Below, one piece after another: positions 61,792 through 64,000 of a stretch of DNA of 64,000 bases; position 1 is the first letter of the stretch; each line of letters begins with the position of its first letter. The stretch comes from Moraxella sp035181385 (GTDB lineage Bacteria > Pseudomonadota > Gammaproteobacteria > Pseudomonadales > Moraxellaceae): the NCBI RefSeq assembly GCF_035181385.1, contig NZ_JAXCJK010000003.1:62001-126000 (forward strand), read 5' to 3'. Below the pieces are notes generated by a model that saw only the letters and a list, made by a program, of their open reading frames with translations, was not told the origin of the DNA and did no database searches. The position numbers and the translations under genes were made by a program.

Positions 61792-62076
61792 ATGTCAATT
61801 CGTCCTTTGCATGACCGTATTGTCGTACGCCGTACCGAAGAAGAGCAAAAAACCGCAGGTGGCATTTTGTTGCCAGGCTCTGCCCAAGAAAAACCACAAC
61901 AAGGTGAAGTCATTGCTGTGGGTAATGGTCAGGTAACTGACAATGGCGTGCGCGCCTTAGATGTTAAAGTTGGCGACAAGGTATTATTTGGTCAATATGC
62001 AGGCCAAACTGTAAAAGTTGATGGCGAAGAGCTTTTGATTATGAAAGAAAGTGATGTGCTTGGGGTGCTTGAATAA
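61792..62076 (+). CDS. groES: Co-chaperonin GroES
   Basis: 94 residues. Starts MSIRPLHDRIVVRR; mobile loop around TAGGILLPGSA; ends with KVDGEELLIMKESDVLGVLE. GGAG precedes ATG 61792; a frame open from 61780 is not used. groEL follows after 76 bp. Confidence 0.97.
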   Translation: MSIRPLHDRIVVRRTEEEQKTAGGILLPGSAQEKPQQGEVIAVGNGQVTDNGVRALDVKVGDKVLFGQYAGQTVKVDGEELLIMKESDVLGVLE

Positions 62077-62152
62077 TCACAATCACACCGATTAGCAATA
62101 TTTAACAATGATTCATCAAAAACAATGATTTATTATTAAGAGAGAAATTATT

Positions 62153-63784
62153 ATGGCAAAAGATGTAAAGTTTGGCGTATCTGCCCGTGAAAAAATGATT
62201 GATGGCGTAAATGTCCTAGCCAATGCTGTTAGAGTTACCCTAGGGCCAAAAGGTCGCAATGTTGTGATTGACAAATCTTTTGGTGCACCAACCATCACCA
62301 AAGATGGTGTGTCTGTTGCCAAAGAGATTGAACTAGAAGATAAATTTGAAAATATGGGTGCACAGCTTGTGCGTGAAGTGGCTTCTAAGACCAACGATGT
62401 GGCAGGTGATGGCACAACAACTGCAACTGTCTTGGCACAAGCCATCTTGACCGAAGGCATGAAAACTGTTGCTGCTGGCATGAATCCAATGGATTTAAAG
62501 CGTGGTATTGATAAGGCAACTCGTGCGGCTGTTGAGCAAATCCACGCACTATCAACGCCAGCAGATGATTTTAAGGCGATTGCACAAGTTGGTTCTATTT
62601 CTGCCAATTCTGATACCAAGATTGGGGAGCTGATCAGTGAAGCCATGAAAACTGTTGGCAAACAAGGTGTGATTACCGTTGAAGAAGGTTCAGGCTTTGA
62701 AGATACTTTGGAAGTTGTTGAGGGTATGCAGTTTGATCGTGGTTACATCAGCCCTTATTTTGCCAATAAGCAAGACAGTTTGACTTGTGAATTTGACAAT
62801 CCATTTATCCTGTTGGTGGATAAAAAAATCTCAAACATTCGTGAGATTGTACCACTACTTGAACAAGTGATGCAGACCAGCCGTCCGCTACTGATCATTG
62901 CAGAAGATGTGGAAAATGAAGCATTGGCAACCCTTGTGGTGAACAATTTGCGTGGCGGTCTAAAAACTTGTGCAGTAAAAGCCCCTGGTTTTGGCGACCG
63001 TCGTAAAGCCATGCTACAAGACATTGCCATCTTAACAGGCGGTATTGTGATTTCTGAAGAAGTGGGCCTAAGTCTAGAAACCGCAACGGTAGAGCACCTA
63101 GGTACTGCCAAAAAAATCACTGTTGGCAAAGAAAACACCGTCATCGTTGATGGTGCTGGAGAAAAATCACAAATTGACAGCCGTGTAGATGCAATCAAGC
63201 GTCAGATTGAAGAATCAACTTCTGATTATGACAAAGAAAAACTACAAGAGCGTGTTGCTAAGCTGTCTGGTGGTGTGGCGGTCATTAAAGTTGGTGCTGC
63301 TACCGAAACTGAAATGAAAGAGAAAAAAGATCGTGTAGATGATGCATTGCACGCCACTCGTGCAGCGGTAGAAGAAGGCATTGTCCCTGGTGGTGGTGTG
63401 GCTCTTGTGCGTGCCTTATCAGCACTTGAGAGCCTAACAGGTGATAACGATGATCAAAATGCAGGCATCAATATTCTGCGTCGTGCGATGGAAGCCCCAC
63501 TTCGCCAAATCGTTACCAATGCAGGTGATGAGGCAAGTGTTATCGTCAATCAAGTTAAAAATGGCTCTGGTAATTATGGCTATAATGCAGCGACTGGTGA
63601 ATATGGCGATATGCTAGAAATGGGCATTCTTGACCCAGCCAAAGTAACTCGTTCTGCCCTAGAGCATGCAGCATCTGTAGCAGGTCTGATGCTGACTACT
63701 GAAGTGATGATTACTGACCTACCAAAAGAAGAACCAGCTATGCCAATGGGCGGTGGTATGGGTGGCATGGGCGGTATGATGTAA
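62153..63784 (+). CDS. groEL: Chaperonin GroEL
   Basis: 543 residues. ATP-binding GDGTTTA from residue 85; the C-terminal GGM-rich tail is present. Folds newly made proteins in an ATP-driven double ring with GroES. Full length. Terminator follows; 63839-64000 shows no gene. Confidence 0.98.
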   Translation: MAKDVKFGVSAREKMIDGVNVLANAVRVTLGPKGRNVVIDKSFGAPTITKDGVSVAKEIELEDKFENMGAQLVREVASKTNDVAGDGTTTATVLAQAILTEGMKTVAAGMNPMDLKRGIDKATRAAVEQIHALSTPADDFKAIAQVGSISANSDTKIGELISEAMKTVGKQGVITVEEGSGFEDTLEVVEGMQFDRGYISPYFANKQDSLTCEFDNPFILLVDKKISNIREIVPLLEQVMQTSRPLLIIAEDVENEALATLVVNNLRGGLKTCAVKAPGFGDRRKAMLQDIAILTGGIVISEEVGLSLETATVEHLGTAKKITVGKENTVIVDGAGEKSQIDSRVDAIKRQIEESTSDYDKEKLQERVAKLSGGVAVIKVGAATETEMKEKKDRVDDALHATRAAVEEGIVPGGGVALVRALSALESLTGDNDDQNAGINILRRAMEAPLRQIVTNAGDEASVIVNQVKNGSGNYGYNAATGEYGDMLEMGILDPAKVTRSALEHAASVAGLMLTTEVMITDLPKEEPAMPMGGGMGGMGGMM

Positions 63785-63806
63785 TTATCGTCAAACCTAG
63801 CCATCT

Positions 63807-63838
63807 AAAAATCCTCCAACAAAGTTTGGGGGATTTTT
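63807..63838 (+). terminator. Terminator after groEL
   Basis: A 13-bp stem with one G-T pair (63807-63819 with 63826-63838), then T-run. Confidence 0.85.
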
Positions 63839-64000
63839 TTTATAAAGTAATCAGATGGCATGATTTGTGTTGTTAATTTTTGTTGGCTTGGTAAATTTGA
63901 TGATAAAAACTTGTTTAATGAGATTTTTATTGAGATGGTGAAGTATTGTTATTTTATGAAAATTTTTTTGTCATTTGGTATAGACTTTGTGCTGAATTTA

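Overview
The window is a chromosomal segment of an AT-rich gammaproteobacterium. The best fit is Moraxellaceae, probably Moraxella. This rests on the mix of a complete S10-spc-alpha ribosomal cluster, pyrB paired with a non-catalytic dihydroorotase (a Pseudomonadales trait), oxyR-ahpC-ahpF, ilvBN-ilvC, gatCAB and phase-variable tracts. Species cannot be fixed from sequence alone. No rRNA, tRNA, insertion sequence, prophage or CRISPR array was seen.

Layout. 0.1-5.5 kb: an OmpA-like lipoprotein, a YgjP-type metalloprotease and an oxidative-stress block (oxyR divergent from ahpC, a YdcH-like protein, ahpF). 5.6-9.2 kb: a BcgI-like (type IIB) restriction-modification locus. It has one fused nuclease/methylase subunit and a specificity subunit whose third recognition module sits behind a tract of twelve CGGCT repeats, out of frame in this copy. 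9.2-14.4 kb: gatC and gatA, then brnTA, a YhhY-like acetyltransferase and a vapBC pair, then gatB, all on the minus strand. 14.7-19.5 kb: mreBCD, maf and rng.

19.5-33.8 kb: the S10-spc-alpha cluster from rpsJ to rplQ, including rpmD, secY and rpmJ. Internal promoters and strong hairpins sit at the rpsQ/rplN, rpsH/rplF and rpmJ/rpsM junctions, and rpsJ has a long structured leader. 34-39.7 kb: yciO-epmC on the minus strand, then yceD-rpmF, fabD-fabG-acpP and a Kbp-like BON-LysM protein.

40.1-44.8 kb: branched-chain amino-acid synthesis. ilvB-ilvN-ilvC follows a previously unlisted leader ORF with four consecutive Ile codons, and a PIN toxin pair lies between ilvN and ilvC. 44.9-50.2 kb: a small membrane protein, a cold-shock protein with a long leader, etfBA, a SpoU-type RNA methyltransferase and fbp. 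50.4-55.4 kb: a chaperone-usher fimbrial operon of the CS1/alpha type. A run of 13 T lies just upstream of the pilin -10 box, and a strong terminator separates the pilin from the assembly genes. 55.5-63.8 kb: pyrB and non-catalytic pyrX, a YihY-family membrane protein, wrbA, a DUF3108 protein, and groES-groEL behind a near-consensus sigma-32 promoter.

The most interesting points are two probable phase-variation switches (a third DNA-recognition module and fimbriae), toxin-antitoxin pairs inserted into housekeeping operons in the sense direction, and an unlisted ilv leader peptide.
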